Below are positions 15,201 through 16,468 of a stretch of DNA of 16,468 nucleotides, piece after piece. The position numbers and the translations under genes were made by a program. The stretch lies in contig JAICJJ010000010.1 of NCBI GenBank assembly GCA_025928535.1, positions 1 to 16,468 on the forward strand, written 5' to 3'. This stretch comes from Thermomicrobiales bacterium. Its GTDB lineage: Bacteria; Chloroflexota; Chloroflexia; Thermomicrobiales; UBA6265. A model generated the notes under the pieces. The model saw only the letters and a list, made by a program, of their open reading frames with translations. It had not been told where the DNA came from and made no database searches. Each line of letters opens with the position of its first letter. Positions within the stretch are counted from its first letter, which is position 1.

Positions 15201-15319
15201 CGGCCGGCGATGACGCGCGTCTTGCCGCTGCCCGGCGCGGCGACCACCAGCGGGTGCGTCCCGGACGGCGCGGCCTCGATGACCCGACGTTGCTCTTCGG
15301 TGAAATCGAGCGCCGGCAC
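12209..15319 (-). CDS. UvrD/PcrA-type helicase with an embedded DEDDh 3'-5' exonuclease
   Basis: The 1036-residue protein is an SF1A DNA helicase. Motifs run in order: Q motif FTEEQRRVI (6-14), Walker A APGSGKT (28-34), Ia ALTFTQHAAGELRQR (57-71), II FIDEFHDVS (214-222), III ADPDQSIYGWRGA (246-258), IV TRNHRSTPEIV (279-289), V TIHSAKGLEW (935-944) and VI EEERRVLFVGMTRAR (966-980). Motif II has DEFHD where DExQD is usual. Between motifs IV and V a DnaQ-like exonuclease occupies about 622-785, with D628 and E630 (FDLETG), D714 (GHNIEAFDYP), H768 and D773 (HRALADVALN). All five DEDDh residues are present. Residues about 535-620 are unassigned. Start GTG 15319 has GGAGG upstream. A role in repair or resection is inferred. 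Confidence 0.93.
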   Translation of the reverse strand: MPALDFTEEQRRVIEAAPSGTHPLVVAAPGSGKTRVIAGRIAALLRSGAASPEQALALTFTQHAAGELRQRLAGADVWAGTFHAYCADLLESHGAAVGVRRPLRIYDEPRQREALIAAIAASGIALPADERTQRQFIRDLRNAISARKRGAPWFPKSPFRSQMSDDALDWIADAYDRLLGDALDYDDLILRAAELLRQDQATAESLHYRLRFVFIDEFHDVSAEQYDLIQLMLPPRAADRQLMAVADPDQSIYGWRGAHAIETLDRLRRDYRPAPHILTRNHRSTPEIVAAADAVMADHRDTRRSTAAGGSGFRVACFAFDGEDAEADAVARLVERARADGGYTFGDIALLYRSHARADRVEAALLEHGIPVWRLQQDRFYDQPEVQEGLRYLDLALALHDDQFVSALNWPRVLVDECTMVGLRRLARSEGVTLCALAGRIDAYADRVGPLTRAAIRDLLHAISDKLDASLDRPIATVIEALLAILQQRRDAIPRAERETLHGVLAFLGAPLAGHAARLAALPAGQTIALRPAADDADAAAAAVILQHALGRYLGRRVVLQRPDEPRDQSAFAIDFGIARAPSPSGFGLAVRRTREFGYSLSTQAWRLGQLLLIAAEVDRAQSFVVFDLETGDRHPSRAEVIEVAALRIGDEPATFRRLVRPSGPRSITAGATEVHGLEWRDVRDAPPASAVLPDLLSFFGDATLVGHNIEAFDYPVLRRVAREQGLPAPVHDLIDTFKMARRLLPEMPSHRLEDLGQRFGIDEPQQHRALADVALNARVFAELTAIVRSERELDALSETLPLVALGIRASGVPIRDENETLTQAGARAMQFGQGADLVATWRALAPADAAAHTSWLRGVRWESPADDDHWRRLAEGWRAAVAAFERAASDRSLAAFLRRAALATSIDFVPTPDDPSDAADPRRIPAADRVAMMTIHSAKGLEWPLVIIVGAEDGQMPFGSVGDLEEERRVLFVGMTRARSRLFLTWSEYTLGRDRSLSRFLDAVPPELIEHRPRRARPAASCGAGHGPARGGRVV

Positions 15320-15363
15320 GTCCGCCTCCGACGGGTTTCGTCAGTCGCGAATCGATGCTTCGC

Positions 15364-15369
15364 ATCATA
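15364..15369 (-). promoter_or_regulatory. Candidate -10 box of the helicase gene
   Basis: TATGAT on the minus strand is a 5/6 match to TATAAT and would give a leader of about 38 bases before the GTG at 15319. The -35 region is weak (CTTCAC at 16-bp spacing). A small GATGC-TTC-GCATC hairpin (15354-15366) overlaps the start region. Confidence 0.45.
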
Positions 15370-15508
15370 GCAAACGGCGATCGCGGTGAAGGCATCGCCG
15401 TTTCTTCGTTGTTGGCGGATCATTGCCGGCGCCGCGCGCCAGCGGCTATCGTACCGACCCGGCCGCTGGACGATCGCGGTCGGCGCGCAGCGGGAAGGAA
15501 GCCAAGCC

Positions 15509-16441
15509 ATGAGCGGACACAACGCGGCGATTCCCCATCGAACGCTCGGCAAGACCGGCGTCGATGTTTCCATCTTGTGCCTCGGGGGATATCACCTCGG
15601 CGTGCCGCCGGAAGATGAAGCGATCCGCATCATCCACACGGCAATCGACAACGGCGTCACGTTTCTCGACAACGCCTGGGAATACAACGACGGCGCGTCC
15701 GAGGAGCGGGTCGGCAAGGCGCTGGCGCAGGACGACTACCGCCAGAAGGTCTTCCTGATGACCAAGAATTGCGCCCACGACCGCACCGCGAAAAACTCGA
15801 TGGTCAAACTCGAGGAAAGTCTGCGCCGTTTGCGCACCGATCATCTCGATCTGTGGCAAATCCACGAAGTCGTCTGGCCGGACGATCCGGAGCGGATTTA
15901 CGCGCCCGGCGGCGCGGCGGAGGCGATGCTGAAGGCCAAAGAAGAAGGCAAGGTCCGCTTCATCGGGTTCACCGGCCACAAGAGCCCCGCCATCTTCCGG
16001 CGCATGCTGGCGGTCGATTTCCCGTGGGACACGATCCAGATGCCGGTCAACGTGCTGGATGCCCATTTCAACAGTTTTCAGCGCGACATCATCCCCCTCG
16101 CCCGGCAAAAGGGGATCGGCGTCATCGGCATGAAGAGCCTGGCCGCCGGCCGGTTGCCGAAGGAGACCGACTTGCCGCCGGAAGCGGCGATCCGCTATTC
16201 GCTCAGCCAGGACATCGACGCGCTCTGCGTCGGCATCGACTCGATGGCGGTGCTGGAGCAGGATTTGCGAATCGGCCGCGGCTTCACGCCGCTGTCGGCC
16301 GAGGCGCAAGCCGCTCTCGTGGCGCGCGCCTACCCGCATGGCTGGGACGGCCGCCACGAGCGCTTCAAGGTGAGCCACGATTTCGAAGGCGCCGAAGCGC
16401 GCAAGGAACATGGCTTGCCGCTGCAAACGGCGGCGGACTGA
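15509..16441 (+). CDS. Aldo/keto reductase
   Basis: The 310-residue protein is an NAD(P)H-dependent aldo/keto reductase with an (alpha/beta)8 barrel, acting in the cytoplasm on aldehyde or ketone groups. The catalytic tetrad is D54 and Y59 in FLDNAWEYNDG, K86 in LMTKN and H119 in WQIHE. Other family marks are RTLGKTGVDVSILCLGGYHL (11-30) and VRFIGFTGH. It resembles the predicted oxidoreductase group (COG1453/COG0667 type) with IGMKSLAAG in the C-terminal half. GGAAGGA lies nine bases before the ATG at 15509. The open frame starts earlier at 15386, but that part lacks family sequence. It is divergent from the helicase gene and no partner gene is visible. The substrate is unknown. Confidence 0.9.
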   Translation: MSGHNAAIPHRTLGKTGVDVSILCLGGYHLGVPPEDEAIRIIHTAIDNGVTFLDNAWEYNDGASEERVGKALAQDDYRQKVFLMTKNCAHDRTAKNSMVKLEESLRRLRTDHLDLWQIHEVVWPDDPERIYAPGGAAEAMLKAKEEGKVRFIGFTGHKSPAIFRRMLAVDFPWDTIQMPVNVLDAHFNSFQRDIIPLARQKGIGVIGMKSLAAGRLPKETDLPPEAAIRYSLSQDIDALCVGIDSMAVLEQDLRIGRGFTPLSAEAQAALVARAYPHGWDGRHERFKVSHDFEGAEARKEHGLPLQTAAD

Positions 16442-16444
16442 GTT

Positions 16445-16468
16445 CCCTCACCCCCGGCCCCTCTCCCA
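16445..16468. repeat. Start of a dispersed CCCTCACCCCCGGCCCCTCTCCC-type intergenic repeat (cut by window end)
   Basis: The last 24 bases, four past the reductase stop, match the first arm of a common intergenic palindrome seen after genes in many genomes (recalled). The complementary arm would lie outside the window, so a hairpin cannot be confirmed here. Confidence 0.5.

Noticed and set aside
15354..15366. Small GATGC-TTC-GCATC hairpin before the helicase gene as a regulator site
   Set aside because: A 5-bp stem is expected by chance in GC-rich DNA, and nothing links it to a known regulator.
13292..15370. 692-residue plus-strand frame opposite the helicase gene
   Set aside because: It is a shadow: low-complexity Arg/Asp/Gly content, no motifs, and fully antisense to a helicase with every SF1 motif.

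Overview
The window is GC-rich chromosomal DNA from a bacterium. The two solute-binding proteins carry twin-arginine signal peptides without a lipobox cysteine, at least one gene looks leaderless behind a TACAAT box, and two dispersed intergenic palindromes are present. These traits together suggest a Chloroflexota, perhaps Thermomicrobia-like, genome. That placement is an inference and no marker gene fixes it. I recognised no rRNA, tRNA or CRISPR array.

Region 1 (1-4460, minus strand) reads as one catabolic operon: a GntR/UTRA regulator (3630-4391), a SIS-domain sugar-amine deglycase of the FrlB type (2522-3580), a xylose-isomerase-like TIM-barrel epimerase of the FrlC type (1342-2313) and a CUT1 sugar-binding protein that runs off the window at base 1. 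A deglycase, an epimerase, a GntR regulator and a sugar ABC transporter together match the known frl systems for Amadori compounds (fructosamines such as fructoselysine). The permeases and the FrlD-type kinase would lie beyond base 1. A composite nested palindrome sits between the deglycase and epimerase genes.

Region 2 (4560-6480) holds a Phd/YefM-PIN toxin-antitoxin pair with its own operator-like palindrome, a leaderless-looking HAD sugar-phosphatase of the YniC/HxpB type, a convergent hairpin, and a small secreted two-cysteine protein.

Region 3 (6670-11722, plus strand) is a second uptake and catabolism operon: an FAD-dependent amine/amino-acid oxidase of the DAO family, a family 5 peptide-type binding protein and the two permeases DppB and DppC. 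GC-rich hairpins flank the binding-protein gene. No transporter ATPase follows. The operon ends directly against a truncated HEPN gene, whose MNT nucleotidyltransferase partner (11804-12142) is intact.

Region 4 (12209-15319, minus) is a 1036-residue UvrD/PcrA-type helicase with a complete DEDDh 3'-5' exonuclease domain between helicase motifs IV and V. It is divergent from an aldo/keto reductase (15509-16441), which is followed by the start of another dispersed repeat.

The most interesting items are the Amadori-type operon with FrlB and FrlC homologues beside an ABC transporter, the exonuclease embedded in the helicase, and the rearranged junction where a transporter lacking its ATPases meets a half-deleted HEPN toxin gene.
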